64,000 nucleotides of DNA from Altererythrobacter sp. C41 (GCF_016803135.1 NZ_JAEVFE010000009.1:1-64000); one strand, 5' to 3'. Shown: positions 8,051-16,852, counted from the stretch's first letter. A program made the numbers and translations. Notes: generated by a model from the sequence alone, not told the origin.

Positions 8051-8449
8051 ATGCAGGCAAGACCGTTCCTCATGTTCCAGGGCCAGGCGCGGCAGGCGCT
8101 CGACCTGTGGCAGCGCGCCGTCCCCGGTTTCGAGATCGTCTCGGTGGAAGAATACGCCGAGGGCGAAATGGCCGGGCAGATCGAGAGCGCCATGGTCAGG
8201 ATCGGCGGCACGGTCTGGCAGCTCTATGACAGCCCGCCGATGCACGATTTCACCTTCACCCCGTCGACCTCGATCTTCGTCGACTGCGACGACGAGGCAC
8301 AGCTCCGCGCCATGGCGGAGGCGCTCGGCGACGGGGGCGCGGTGATGATGCCGCTCGACGACTACGGGTTCAGCCGCCTCTTCACCTGGATCGCGGACCG
8401 GTTCGGGGTGAGCTGGCAGCTCAACCTGCCGGGGACCGAGCATGCTTGA
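8051..8449 (+). CDS. VOC family protein, PhnB/YjdN type
   Basis: This 132-residue vicinal-oxygen-chelate-fold protein begins MQARPFLMFQGQARQALDLW, the typical N-terminus of PhnB-like proteins (older name 3-demethylubiquinone-9 methyltransferase-like). It ends with FSRLFTWIADRFGVSWQLNL, the usual last strand. No substrate can be inferred. I rejected a start 35 codons upstream because that part is Pro/Arg-rich and lies in the hairpin cluster. It overlaps gloB by 8 bp, so the two are probably co-transcribed. Confidence 0.85.
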   Translation: MQARPFLMFQGQARQALDLWQRAVPGFEIVSVEEYAEGEMAGQIESAMVRIGGTVWQLYDSPPMHDFTFTPSTSIFVDCDDEAQLRAMAEALGDGGAVMMPLDDYGFSRLFTWIADRFGVSWQLNLPGTEHA

Positions 8450-9197
8450 AGTCCATCAGTTCCCCTGCCTCGGCGACAACTACGGCTACCTGCTCCATGA
8501 CCCCGAAAGCGGCGAGACCGCCGCGATCGACACGCCCGACGGCGCCGAATACCTGCGGCAGGCCGAAGCGAAGGGCTGGCGGATCACCCAGATCTGGAAC
8601 ACCCACTGGCATCCCGACCACGCCGGCGGAAACAAGGCGATCGTGGAGGCGGTCGGCGCCGCGGTGACCGGCCCGAAGGAGGTCGAGAAGATCGCGGCCG
8701 TCGACCGCGCGGTCGCAGGCGGCGACACCGTGGCGCTCGGCCGGTTCGAGGCGCAGGTGATCGACGTCGGCGGGCATACCGAGGGGCATATCGCCTACCA
8801 CTTGCCCGAAGCCGGGATCGCCTTCGTCGGCGACAGCGTCTTCGCGCTCGGCTGCGGCCGGATGTTCGAGGGGACGCCCGAGCAGTTCTGGGCCAGCCTC
8901 GAGCGAATCAAGGCCCTGCCGCGCGAGACCACGCTCTACTGCGCGCACGAATACACCCAGGCCAACGCCCGCTTCGCGCTCCACGCCGACCCGGACAACG
9001 CCGAACTGCACCTCTACGCCCGCGAGATCGACGAGCGCCGCGCCCGGGGCGAACCGACGGTGCCGATGCCGCTGTCCCGCGAACTCGCGACCAATCCCTT
9101 CCTGCGGGCCGACACCGAAGCCCTGCGCGGCCGCTGGGGCGGCACCGCACCGCACGAGACCTTCGCGGCGCTGAGGACGGCAAAGGACAACTTCTAG
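8442..9197 (+). CDS. gloB: Hydroxyacylglutathione hydrolase (glyoxalase II)
   Basis: Glyoxalase II hydrolyses S-lactoylglutathione to D-lactate and glutathione, completing methylglyoxal detoxification. The 251 residues are the family length. The metallo-beta-lactamase signature THWHPDHAGG is near residue 52. VGGHTEGHIAYH, FVGDSVFALGCGRMFEG and YCAHEYTQANARF supply the remaining metal ligands and the glutathione-site residues. It starts inside the 3' end of the VOC gene. Glyoxalase I is itself a VOC enzyme, but the upstream gene looks PhnB-like, so I do not call it gloA. Confidence 0.95.
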   Translation: MLEVHQFPCLGDNYGYLLHDPESGETAAIDTPDGAEYLRQAEAKGWRITQIWNTHWHPDHAGGNKAIVEAVGAAVTGPKEVEKIAAVDRAVAGGDTVALGRFEAQVIDVGGHTEGHIAYHLPEAGIAFVGDSVFALGCGRMFEGTPEQFWASLERIKALPRETTLYCAHEYTQANARFALHADPDNAELHLYAREIDERRARGEPTVPMPLSRELATNPFLRADTEALRGRWGGTAPHETFAALRTAKDNF

Positions 9198-9250
9198 GCC
9201 GAAGGTCGTTTTCGCGCGGAGAGCGCGGAGAGATATTTTTCAACCTTCAA

Positions 9251-9328
9251 TCATCCCAGTGCAAGCTGGGATCGCTGGCAGCAAGCTCCGACGGTGCGGT
9301 GAGCGATCCCAGCTTGCACTGGGATGAC
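9251..9328. repeat. GTCAT...ATGAC dispersed palindromic repeat, copy 2
   Basis: TCATCCCAGTGCAAGCTGGG and CCCAGCTTGCACTGGGATGA form the two ends; the interior CAGCAAGCTCCGAC is shared almost exactly with the copy at 36419. It lies in the 350-bp gene-free gap between gloB and the flavodoxin-like gene. Confidence 0.85.
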
Positions 9329-9387
9329 GGGTGGTTTTTGGCGACCTTCTTCCGCGCCCTCTGCGGACTCTGCGCGAACCACCAAAG

Positions 9388-9539
9388 CCCTCCTCTTCAG
9401 AGGAGGGGGAGCGAGACTTGGCGAGGCCCGAACTCGTTTCGGGGCGAGCCTAGTCGCAGCCGGGGTGGTGTTTGAGGCGGGGCGCGACGCTGCGCGTCGC
9501 CACCCCCCCCGGCCCCCTCCTCTGAAGAGGAGGGGGAGG
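9388..9539. repeat. 150-bp dispersed repeat (CCTCCTCTTCAGAGGAGG type), copy 1
   Basis: The left hairpin is CCTCTTCAGAGG and the right end is its reverse, CCTCTGAAGAGG. Bases 9391-9470 are identical, by direct comparison, to 37301-37380. The inner part then diverges before the right arm. The right end stops 8 bp short of the stop codon of the flavodoxin-like gene. Confidence 0.9.
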
Positions 9540-9547
9540 AGAGGCGC

Positions 9548-10156
9548 TCAGCCGGGGTAGGGTTTGTCCTTCAGCAGCGTTGCGAGATGAGCTGCATTTG
9601 CCGCGACCATCCTGGCGGTCTCCGCAACTTTCTCCGGCGTCTGATCGAGATCCTTGAAGTCGGTCGAGCCCATCGCCTCGCCCACCCAGTAGCAGGCCGC
9701 GGCCGCCGGGATCGTCCAGCCGACGTCGTTGAGGCTCTGGAACAGTTGCGAGGTCGACCAGTGCGCGCCGTCCTCGTTGCCGACGATCGCGGCGACGGCC
9801 ACTTTCGAGTAGCTCGGCATCCGTCCCTTGTCGTCGGTTTCGCTGAGGAACGCGTCCATCCGCTCCAGCACGCGCTTGGCGAGCGAACTTATCTGGCCGA
9901 GCCAGATCGGGCCGCCGAAGACCAGGATGTCGTGCGCGAGGATCTTCGCCCGCAGTTCGGGCCAGTCGTCGCCCTCGCCCTCGTCCGACGTGACGCCGGG
10001 CAGCACGTTGTAGTCGGCGATCCGCAGCGTCTCGGAGATCGACACGCCGCGCTCGGCGAACTTCTGCGCGAGAACGCCGATCATCACGTCGGTGGAGCTC
10101 TGCTCGTCGCCGGACGACTTGAGCGTGCAATTTATCGCTATTGCGGAAAGGGCCAT
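9548..10156 (-). CDS. Flavodoxin-fold NAD(P)H-dependent oxidoreductase
   Basis: The 202-residue protein has an FMN-reductase/flavodoxin fold. It begins MALSAIAINCTLKSSGDEQS, giving strand 1 and the phosphate-binding turn, with DILVFGGPIWLGQISSLAKR about 75-95 and VAAIVGNEDGAHWSTSQLF about 125-145 for the isoalloxazine site. The substrate is unknown; quinone or azo reduction is common in the family. I chose the ATG at 10156 because AGGAG lies 8 nt upstream; six more in-frame codons upstream overlap that site. It stands alone, downstream of the atp operon on the same strand. Confidence 0.85.
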   Translation of the reverse strand: MALSAIAINCTLKSSGDEQSSTDVMIGVLAQKFAERGVSISETLRIADYNVLPGVTSDEGEGDDWPELRAKILAHDILVFGGPIWLGQISSLAKRVLERMDAFLSETDDKGRMPSYSKVAVAAIVGNEDGAHWSTSQLFQSLNDVGWTIPAAAACYWVGEAMGSTDFKDLDQTPEKVAETARMVAANAAHLATLLKDKPYPG

Positions 10157-10223
10157 ACGATTTCTCCTCTTCACAGGAGAAAGCGCACGGCCCCTCTCGA
10201 TCGTTCCGCCGCAGCGGAACGCG

Positions 10224-10787
10224 TCAGATGCCCGCGATCAGCTCGTCCGCCAGCTTGCGGTCGGCATCGGCGTCATGCTTCTCGGCGATCAGCTTGCCCG
10301 CGGCGGCGGCGGCGGCGCTCGCGGCGCGGGCGCGCACGTCCTCGACCGCCTCGCGCTCGGCGGCGGCGATCTTGTCTTCGGCCATGCGCTTGCGGCGCTC
10401 GACCATCGCCTTGCTGTCGTCCTCGGCCTTGGCGACGATGGCATCCGCCTCGCGCTGGGCGTTGGCGAGCATGGCCTCCGCATCCTTCTCGGCGCCGGCG
10501 ACCTTGCGGCGATATTCGTCGCGCAGAGCCTCGGCCTCGGCGCGCAGCGCCTTGGCTTCGTCGAGCTGGCGCTTGATCGCCGCGATCTTGTTGTCGAGCC
10601 CGCCGACGATCATGCCGGGGACCTTCTTCCAGACCGCGATCAGGATCAGCACCGTCATCGCCACGGCGACCACCTGGAACGGGGCCAGGCCGAACAGCTC
10701 GGGCTCTACGTGCTCTACCAAGCCGTGCTCGACCACTGCCTCGGTCTGGGCAGCGTCGGTGGCGAAGACTTCAGGTGTGTTAGCCAT
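10224..10787 (-). CDS. atpF: ATP synthase F0 subunit b
   Basis: Subunit b is the peripheral stalk of F1F0 ATP synthase, anchored in the inner membrane. The 187 residues have one membrane segment near 38-54 (VVAVAMTVLILIAVWKKV) and then a long Ala/Glu/Lys/Arg coiled coil to the end. A 36-residue hydrophilic N-terminal extension precedes the membrane segment. It is the last gene of the F0 operon and overlaps the upstream b' gene by 8 bp. In photosynthetic and alphaproteobacteria b and b' form a heterodimer. Confidence 0.92.
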   Translation of the reverse strand: MANTPEVFATDAAQTEAVVEHGLVEHVEPELFGLAPFQVVAVAMTVLILIAVWKKVPGMIVGGLDNKIAAIKRQLDEAKALRAEAEALRDEYRRKVAGAEKDAEAMLANAQREADAIVAKAEDDSKAMVERRKRMAEDKIAAAEREAVEDVRARAASAAAAAAGKLIAEKHDADADRKLADELIAGI

Positions 10788-11274
10788 GATTCATGGCCTC
10801 CTTGACGGCCTTCTTCGCGCTCGCCGCGGTAATGCTGACGCCGGCGAGCCGCTGGACGATGTCCTGCGCGGCTTCGGCCGCCACGCCTTCGACCTCGGCC
10901 AGCGCGGACGTGCGCGCGGCGGTGACCGCGGCTTCCGCATCGGCGAGCTTCTTGTCGAGCCGCTTCTGCGCGGCCGCTAGCTTCTTCTCGCTGCTGGCGG
11001 CGGCATCGGCCTTCGCCTTGGCAACGAGCGCCTGGGCGGCGGCGCGATTTTCGTTCTCGCGCTTGCGCCAGGCTTCTTCTTCCTCGTCCGCCTGCGCACG
11101 CGCGGCCTCGGCGGCGGCGAGATCGCTGCCGATCTGGCTGTCGCGCTGGGCCACGGTCCCCATCACCTTGGGGACCATGCCCCGGCCGATGACGAAGAAC
11201 ACGATCCCGAAGAACACCAGCAGCCAGAAGATCTGGCTGGAGAAGGTTTCTGCGAGCTGGGCTATCTGGGGCAT
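10780..11274 (-). CDS. ATP synthase F0 subunit b'
   Basis: The 164-residue protein is the second b-type stalk subunit. MPQIAQLAETFSSQIFWLLV is the typical b' N-terminus; the membrane segment is about 14-33, followed by the GMVPKVMGTVAQRDSQIGSD turn and an Ala-rich coiled coil. It lies between atpE and the b gene, in the usual order a-c-b'-b. It is named atpF', atpF2 or atpG in different genomes, so I leave the symbol empty. Confidence 0.92.
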   Translation of the reverse strand: MPQIAQLAETFSSQIFWLLVFFGIVFFVIGRGMVPKVMGTVAQRDSQIGSDLAAAEAARAQADEEEEAWRKRENENRAAAQALVAKAKADAAASSEKKLAAAQKRLDKKLADAEAAVTAARTSALAEVEGVAAEAAQDIVQRLAGVSITAASAKKAVKEAMNHG

Positions 11275-11365
11275 CGAAGCACGTCCCGGAAGTCAGGCGC
11301 CGGATTCAGGCGGAAGAAAGCGTGCCGGCCGGGCGAAACCCGGCCGGCGACGGATAGTCGGTCGA

Positions 11366-11593
11366 TCAGGCGACGAAGATCAGGATCATCGCCACGACGA
11401 ACGCCAGCAGGCCGAGAAGCTCGGCAGCGGCGAAGCCGATGAACAGGCGGCCCTGCTGGCCGTCTGCGGCACCCGGGTTGCGCAGCGCGCTCTCGAGGAA
11501 CGAGCCGAACACGTTACCCACGCCGATCGCGGCCATGCCCGCACCGATCGCGGCGAGACCAGCGCCAACCAGCTTTGCAGCTTCTACGTCCAT
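11366..11593 (-). CDS. atpE: ATP synthase F0 subunit c
   Basis: The 75-residue hairpin protein forms the proton-driven c-ring. The first helix has the tight-packing Gly/Ala pattern AGLAAIGAGMAAIGVG. The polar loop is RNPGAADGQQGR. The second helix carries the essential carboxylate as Glu58 in FIGFAAAELLGLL. The normal loop sequence and the lack of extra polar residues around Glu58 indicate H+ rather than Na+ coupling. It is spaced 91 bp from b' and 46 bp from atpB, wider gaps than elsewhere in the operon. Confidence 0.97.
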   Translation of the reverse strand: MDVEAAKLVGAGLAAIGAGMAAIGVGNVFGSFLESALRNPGAADGQQGRLFIGFAAAELLGLLAFVVAMILIFVA

Positions 11594-11639
11594 GTCAAAA
11601 CTCCTTTGAATCGAATTCGTTAATTCGGGTTGGTAAAGC

Positions 11640-12428
11640 TCAGTGAAGGTTTTCCGCGTCGTTGATGTAGAGCGACGTCAGAAGAGCGAAAACGTAAGCC
11701 TGGATGCCCGCGACCAGGATTTCCAGCGCGCAGATGCCGATCATCAGCAGGAAGCTGGGCAGGCCGACCAGCAGGCCGAAATGCGCGCCGGCATTGGTGC
11801 CGTCGATCACGAAGCTCGACAGCACTTCGAGCAGCACGTGGCCGGCCATCATCGCGACGAACAGTCGCAGCGCGAGGCTGAACGGGCGCACGGCGAAGCT
11901 GACCAGCTCGATCAGGAAGATCGCCGGGATCATCGGCAGCGGCGTGCCGTGCGGCACGAACAGGCTGAAGAAGTGGAAGCCGTGCTTCCAGAAGCCGACG
12001 ATCAGCACGATCGAGAAGCTGATCGCGGCGAGCACGCCGGTGATCGTGAAATGGCTGGTGAAGGTGAACGGGTGAAGCCCGACGATGCCGAGCGGCAGCA
12101 GGCCGAGGATATTGGCGAAGAGGATGAACATGAACAGCGAGAACACGTAAGGCACGTACTTGCGCCCCGCCTTGCCGATGTTCGCTTCCAGCATGTTCTC
12201 GACGAAGCCGGTGAAGGTCTCGACCGCCATCTGCCAGCGGCCGGGGACGAGCTCGCGCTTCATCCCGCCCCACACGAAGATGCCCAGCACCACGGTGGTG
12301 ATCAGCATCCACATCGCGCTGTTGGTGAAGGCGATGTTGAAGCCCGCAATCTCCCAGTTCGCCGAGCCGAACAGCGGCTCGATCGTGAACTGGTACATCG
12401 GGTCGACCTTGGCCGGTTCGGCTGCCAC
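11640..12428 (-). CDS. atpB: ATP synthase F0 subunit a
   Basis: Subunit a forms the proton half-channels facing the c-ring. The 262 residues contain five to six membrane helices. The essential arginine is in SLALRLFVAMMAGHVLL, near residue 187. PIMPAIFLIELVSF-type residues and the AGIQAYVFALLTSLYINDA C-terminal helix are also present (the window reads PMIPAIFLIEL). It is downstream of atpI and upstream of atpE. The F1 genes are absent, as expected for alphaproteobacteria where F1 and F0 are separate operons. Confidence 0.97.
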   Translation of the reverse strand: MAAEPAKVDPMYQFTIEPLFGSANWEIAGFNIAFTNSAMWMLITTVVLGIFVWGGMKRELVPGRWQMAVETFTGFVENMLEANIGKAGRKYVPYVFSLFMFILFANILGLLPLGIVGLHPFTFTSHFTITGVLAAISFSIVLIVGFWKHGFHFFSLFVPHGTPLPMIPAIFLIELVSFAVRPFSLALRLFVAMMAGHVLLEVLSSFVIDGTNAGAHFGLLVGLPSFLLMIGICALEILVAGIQAYVFALLTSLYINDAENLH

Positions 12429-12469
12429 GGCTGTCTAAGTCCCTACCTCATGAACATCCGCGCTCGCGG

Positions 12470-12805
12470 CTACCCCTCCGGGGAGGAGTCGTCGGAGCGC
12501 GTGTTCGCCATCCTGAAAATGTTCCTGAAGGCCACCGCTATTCCGAGGAACAGGCCGACCAACAGACCCCAGGGCGACGTGTCGGCGAAGGTATCGACCA
12601 ACCAACCGAGCACGAGACCGCCGAGAATACCGCCGAGCAGATCCGCGAGCACCCGGTTGCCGCTGCGATAGTTCGCATCGGCCCCGGTCGCCTGCGGCCG
12701 GTTGCGCTCGTCTTCTCGCTCGCGTGCGGCTTTGAGCCGCTCTTCGAGCGCATCGATCCGCGCATCCTCGGCGATAGGTTCTCGTGCGGGCTTGTCGTCG
12801 CTCAT
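12470..12805 (-). CDS. atpI: AtpZ/AtpI-like F0 assembly protein
   Basis: The 111-residue protein has a charged coiled-coil N-terminus (about 1-48) and two membrane segments (about 52-70 LADLLGGILGGLVLGWLVD and 77-95 WGLLVGLFLGIAVAFRNIF). This is the AtpZ/AtpI arrangement; the family assists c-ring assembly or Mg2+ handling. AAGGAG lies 7 nt before the ATG. It is first in the F0 operon, with atpB starting 41 bp later. Confidence 0.88.
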   Translation of the reverse strand: MSDDKPAREPIAEDARIDALEERLKAAREREDERNRPQATGADANYRSGNRVLADLLGGILGGLVLGWLVDTFADTSPWGLLVGLFLGIAVAFRNIFRMANTRSDDSSPEG

Positions 12806-12945
12806 GCCATGCTCCTTGAACGGGAAGGCGAGGCACGGGCAACTCTGCCCGCCGAGGGCGCCGCCCCCTTAGGCGGCACCTAGGATCGAGTCAATCGGCG
12901 GGTTGCTGCATTGCGGGAGAAGTTTTTGCCGCCCCGGTTCGAACC

Positions 12946-13344
12946 CTAGGCCGGGCAGCGGCTGTCGCGCTGCGGCGGCGCGCTGGTGCGCGTCTGCCAC
13001 GAACCGTCGGGCGCCTGATACTTTTCACCCGGCGCGGTCCGGGCGATCGCGATGCAGCCGGCGGTCAGCGCATATTCCTCGAGCGTCGCGTTGGCCGTCT
13101 GCGCCTTCTGGGCATAGACCGCGCGCCGCTTGATGTTGATGTCGTTGACCATGCGCTGCAGTTCGGGCGTCGAGGCGCCGACGATCCCGAGATAGCCGTC
13201 CATCTTCTCACCCACCTTGCCGCTTTCGCGCGCGGCGTCGTACGCCGGATCGCGCTGCGCATGGGCAGCCCCTGCGAGCCCGCCCGCGGCGAGCGCGAAG
13301 CCGGCGGCGGCGAGCGCCATCTTGCGAACCAAATCCCTGTTCAT
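12946..13344 (-). CDS. YdbL family (DUF1318) periplasmic protein
   Basis: The 132-residue protein has a signal peptide (about 1-27, ending GLAGAAHAQ) and a DUF1318/YdbL-type body with GEKMDGYLGIVGASTPELQR and NDINIKRRAVYAQKAQ, the characteristic core. I chose the ATG at 13344 because AGGGATC lies just upstream; an in-frame ATG nine codons earlier is possible. It is the last gene of the ydbH-ynbE-ydbL operon. In E. coli YdbH and YnbE act together in phospholipid transport to the outer membrane, with YdbL modulating them; the role here is inferred from that. Confidence 0.85.
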   Translation of the reverse strand: MNRDLVRKMALAAAGFALAAGGLAGAAHAQRDPAYDAARESGKVGEKMDGYLGIVGASTPELQRMVNDINIKRRAVYAQKAQTANATLEEYALTAGCIAIARTAPGEKYQAPDGSWQTRTSAPPQRDSRCPA

Positions 13345-13370
13345 GCCAGATCCCTTCACAACGCTCTCCA

Positions 13371-13631
13371 TCAGAAGATGTCCGCGTTTTCCTCGATCGT
13401 ATTGCCCGCGTCTTCCGCGAGCCGGTAGATCACTTCCTGCCGGATGTTGATGTTGAGTTCGATGACGATCGGCTTGTCGGGCGCTTCCACGGAAATGCAC
13501 CCGGCCAGCGTCATCAAACCCGCCACCACCAGCGGCAGCGAACGGATCGCCCGCTTCCACGCTGTCGCATTCCCCTGCATGGGCAGGGTTCTCGCAGCCG
13601 CGCGGCGGGCAGTCAATTCGGCTGACGTCAT
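13371..13631 (-). CDS. YnbE-like outer-membrane lipoprotein
   Basis: This small lipoprotein has a hydrophobic stretch SLPLVVAGLMTLAGC ending in lipobox LAGC (Cys45 from the first ATG). The YnbE core follows: PDKPIVIELNINIRQEVIYR, then a short acidic C-terminus. The ATG at 13631 overlaps the ydbH stop as ATGA, which supports it; an ATG at residue 18 (13580) would give a more normal signal-peptide length and is a real alternative. E. coli YnbE stacks onto the C-terminus of YdbH to complete the periplasmic bridge. Confidence 0.85.
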   Translation of the reverse strand: MTSAELTARRAAARTLPMQGNATAWKRAIRSLPLVVAGLMTLAGCISVEAPDKPIVIELNINIRQEVIYRLAEDAGNTIEENADIF

Positions 13632-16600
13632 GGCATGGTCTCGCTTTCGTGGGTCTGAACGGGCTGTCCGTCGGGGATCAGGTCTTCGGGTCTGATCACT
13701 TCCGGCGGCGGGCGGACCTGGCGCTGCAGGCGCGTGCCGTCGTCGGAGAGCAGGCCCAGCTCGCGCGGATCGCGCACGAAGGCGGGATCGTAGAGCGAGC
13801 GCAGGTTGGTGAGGAGCTGCGCGAAAGCCGCGCGGATATTGACTCGGAACTCGAGCGGCAGCCCGGCGATCTGGCGGGTGACGAAGTTCTCGCTCGCGCC
13901 CTCGCCCTGGCTGACCCCTTCGAAGCGCACTTCGGTGATGATCTCGCCGGAGAGATTGCCGTTCATGTCGATCGTCATCCGGCGGTAATCGAGCGAGCGC
14001 AGCGCGTCGAACGCGAAGTTGGCGATCGGCGACAGATCCTCGTAGGTCAGCTCGCCGACGTAGGACAGGTTGCCGCCCGGCTCCCGCGAGATCAGGCGGC
14101 CGCCCTGGATCCTGCCGTTGCCCTGCTCGTCGAACACGATCGGCACCTCGCCGTCGAACGTGCCGGTGGCGCTGATATTGCCGAGCTCGAGCTGCTGGAT
14201 GAAGGTCGCCGCATCCAGCCCGGTGATCTCGAAGATATAGGACCGCTGCTCGCTCGCGCCGAGGTTGAGATTGACCGGACGCAAGGTCAGCGTGCCGCCC
14301 ATGAACGGCCAGGTGCCGCCGACGACCGAGAGGAACTGCCCTTCGCGCAAGGCGAACTCGACCTCGCCGTCCAGCACCTCGATGCCCGGATTGACCGAGC
14401 CGACCCGCAGAGTCTGTCCGGGCGCGGTGGTGAGGTTGATGAGATCGCTGAATACGATCGTGCCCGACGCGCCGCGCACCGGCCCGAACGCGGCGGCGAA
14501 ATCGAGGCTTTCGCTGGAGAACTGCCCGGAACTCGTCACCCCTTGCGCGTTCCAGTCGATCCGGCCCGTGCCCGTTACCGTGCCGCGCGCATTGGCGATC
14601 ACGCCCAGCGCAAGCGGGCTCAGCATGTCGGGCTGGAGCGATTCGTCGAGCAGCAGGCCGTTCACCGCGAGGTCCGCGTGGCCGGTGCCGCTCGAGAAGT
14701 TGTGGACGATCGCGACCTCGGTCACTTCGCGCTCGCTGGTCGGCTCGCGCAGAAGCGCGTCGGCACGGATGACGTTGTTCTCCAGCGTCAGCGTGGCGCC
14801 GCGGGCCATCAGCGGATTGAAGCGGTCGGTCTCGCTGCGGTCCTCGAGGATGAAGCTGCCCTGGTCGATCGCGAACACCCCGCCGGCATAGCGCCAGTTG
14901 CCCGCCGTCTGCCGCAAGTCGAGCGGGACAGAGAAGAGCTCGACGTCGGCATCCGCGAACGTGCCGGCGATCTCGCTGCCGAGCGTCGCCTGGATGTCGC
15001 TCACGCGGAACCGGTTCGCCTCCCGATCCGGCCCGAGCGCGACCACGACGTCGCGCACCGAGAGGTTGCCGGGATAGGCGAAGCCGACCGCCCCGGTGCG
15101 GAGAGCGATCGGCGTTCCCGCGAGCTCGCCCGCGAGATCGAGCGAAGGCGCGCCGGCGGCGAGGCGCAGGCCATTGTCGCCGTAGGCGAGGATCGGCGCG
15201 CCCCGGCGCGGGCATAGCGTCAGACCGCGGCGTTCGAGCGCCAGATTGGCAAGTTCGAGCCGGTCGAAGCGGAACTCGGTGCAACTGCGCCACAGCGCCA
15301 GCCCGGTTGTGCTCGACCAGGCGCCGTCGAGCGGCACGACGAGATCCTGCGCCGAACCGCCCGGAAGCGCGCCCGTGGCGACCACGCTTCCCGAAAAACC
15401 GAGCGCTCCACCCGGTCCCTGCGCCAGAACGAGCTCCGGAATAGCCAGCCGCGAATCGCCCGCGGCATATTCGGCCATCCGCAGCCGCAGCACGGCGTCG
15501 CGCCCGGGTAGCCGTTCCATCCGGCCCACGATCTGCGGCAGCCCTTCCCCCCCGGTGCTGAAGTTCCCGGTCAGGCGCGCGGCGCCCTCCGCCGGACTGT
15601 TGAAGTGGACCCGCGAAAGCGCCAGCAGCGTCGCGCCGCTGCCGCCGCGCAGCGCCGCGTTGGGGACGACGAGCGACAGGGCCTCGCCATCCTTGCGCAG
15701 CCGCAGGTTGCCCGCGAGCCGGCTGCCGCGCGCCTCGCGCTGGAGAGCGCCGGCAAAGCGTTCGAGCAGCGGCGCAAGCAGCGTGTCGCGCCCGGCCCGC
15801 GCCAAGCCGCTGAGCCGGCCAGCGAAGCCGTCGCCCATGCGCAGCCCGTTGCCCTCGATCTCGGCATCCGTCTCCGCCTGATCGAAGGAGTCGCGCGTAC
15901 GCAGGAGGCCCTTGGCCGTGAGCACCGCGAACCTCGCCTGCGGATGCGCCACCCCGCGCCCGACCAGCGAATAGCGCGCGGTCAGACGGTCGTCGCGCCA
16001 GGTCGCGCGGACGGTGCCGTTGATACCGTCCGCCGCGAGGCTGGGCAGCGCCGTCCGCCCGCTCGCCAGCTTCGCCGTTCCTTCGTAGCCGGCCAGATCG
16101 GCATCGGCGGTGGCATCGAGTTCGAGCCATGCGTTCGCAAGGCGCAGGCCCGTTTCCGGGCAGGCCAATGCGCCAAGCCGCACCGGCCCCGCGAAGCGCG
16201 GCTTGCCGGCGCTCGTCGTGATCCGGCCGTAGAGGGTCGTATCGCGCGCAGCGCAGCCGCCGCCAGCAAGTTCGGGGGCGGTCGCGGCCACGATGCCTGC
16301 AAAGCCGCCCTTCAGTTGGCCGGCCCCTTCCGCCTTGATCCCGACCGGCCCGAAGTCCGTTTCCAGCAGCGCGCGGCCGTCGACGAGCTTCAGATCGAGA
16401 TCGGGCAATCCCGGCGGCGCTCCGGTATCGCGGAACAGCACGCGGTCGAGGCTTCCGAAGCTGAGTTCGCCATCGTGCAGCCGGCCGAACAGGCGCGGCC
16501 GTTCGAGCACGACGCGGCCGATGGTGGGCGTCCCGAAGCCGTAGCGCATATTCACGGTCACGCGCTCGATCGTCAGGTCGGGCAGCAGCGGATCGCCGAT

Positions 16601-16852
16601 CACCACGTTGCGGAGCACCTGCCGCTCGGGCCCGATGCTCTCGATCTCGTACCGGGCGGCGAGATCGTAGTCCTCCAGCATTCCGCCGATGACATTGTTC
16701 GCGATCCGCTCGCGCGAGAACCACGCAGCGGCCAGCGCCGCGGCGATCAGCAGGAGCAGCGCGAGCGAGACCCGCCAGCGCCACCTTAGCGGGCGCCGGT
16801 GCGGCGCTTCGGCCTCGACCTCGTCTGGATTGTCGTCTTCGGCCAACGCCAT
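13628..16852 (-). CDS. YdbH family (AsmA-like) inter-membrane lipid transport protein
   Basis: The 1074-residue protein has an N-terminal cytoplasmic segment with a membrane anchor near 28-46 (VSLALLLLIAAALAAAWF). A very long periplasmic beta-rich body follows, of the repeating-groove type seen in the AsmA/YdbH/TamB group. The C-terminal part has EGVSQGEGASENFVTRQIAG and PLEFRVNIRAAFAQLLTNLR, typical of the YdbH DUF2125-like end. I chose the ATG at 16852 because GACGGG lies before it; 12 more in-frame codons lie upstream. It is first in the operon with ynbE (4-bp overlap) and ydbL, and divergent from radC. Confidence 0.85.
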   Translation of the reverse strand: MALAEDDNPDEVEAEAPHRRPLRWRWRVSLALLLLIAAALAAAWFSRERIANNVIGGMLEDYDLAARYEIESIGPERQVLRNVVIGDPLLPDLTIERVTVNMRYGFGTPTIGRVVLERPRLFGRLHDGELSFGSLDRVLFRDTGAPPGLPDLDLKLVDGRALLETDFGPVGIKAEGAGQLKGGFAGIVAATAPELAGGGCAARDTTLYGRITTSAGKPRFAGPVRLGALACPETGLRLANAWLELDATADADLAGYEGTAKLASGRTALPSLAADGINGTVRATWRDDRLTARYSLVGRGVAHPQARFAVLTAKGLLRTRDSFDQAETDAEIEGNGLRMGDGFAGRLSGLARAGRDTLLAPLLERFAGALQREARGSRLAGNLRLRKDGEALSLVVPNAALRGGSGATLLALSRVHFNSPAEGAARLTGNFSTGGEGLPQIVGRMERLPGRDAVLRLRMAEYAAGDSRLAIPELVLAQGPGGALGFSGSVVATGALPGGSAQDLVVPLDGAWSSTTGLALWRSCTEFRFDRLELANLALERRGLTLCPRRGAPILAYGDNGLRLAAGAPSLDLAGELAGTPIALRTGAVGFAYPGNLSVRDVVVALGPDREANRFRVSDIQATLGSEIAGTFADADVELFSVPLDLRQTAGNWRYAGGVFAIDQGSFILEDRSETDRFNPLMARGATLTLENNVIRADALLREPTSEREVTEVAIVHNFSSGTGHADLAVNGLLLDESLQPDMLSPLALGVIANARGTVTGTGRIDWNAQGVTSSGQFSSESLDFAAAFGPVRGASGTIVFSDLINLTTAPGQTLRVGSVNPGIEVLDGEVEFALREGQFLSVVGGTWPFMGGTLTLRPVNLNLGASEQRSYIFEITGLDAATFIQQLELGNISATGTFDGEVPIVFDEQGNGRIQGGRLISREPGGNLSYVGELTYEDLSPIANFAFDALRSLDYRRMTIDMNGNLSGEIITEVRFEGVSQGEGASENFVTRQIAGLPLEFRVNIRAAFAQLLTNLRSLYDPAFVRDPRELGLLSDDGTRLQRQVRPPPEVIRPEDLIPDGQPVQTHESETMP

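Noticed and set aside
9198-9547. CRISPR array, suggested by repeated palindromes
   Set aside because: Two unrelated repeats, no regular spacer, no cas gene.
10224-12805. Full ATP synthase operon
   Set aside because: Only F0 genes are here; alpha, beta, gamma, delta and epsilon genes are absent, which is normal for alphaproteobacteria.
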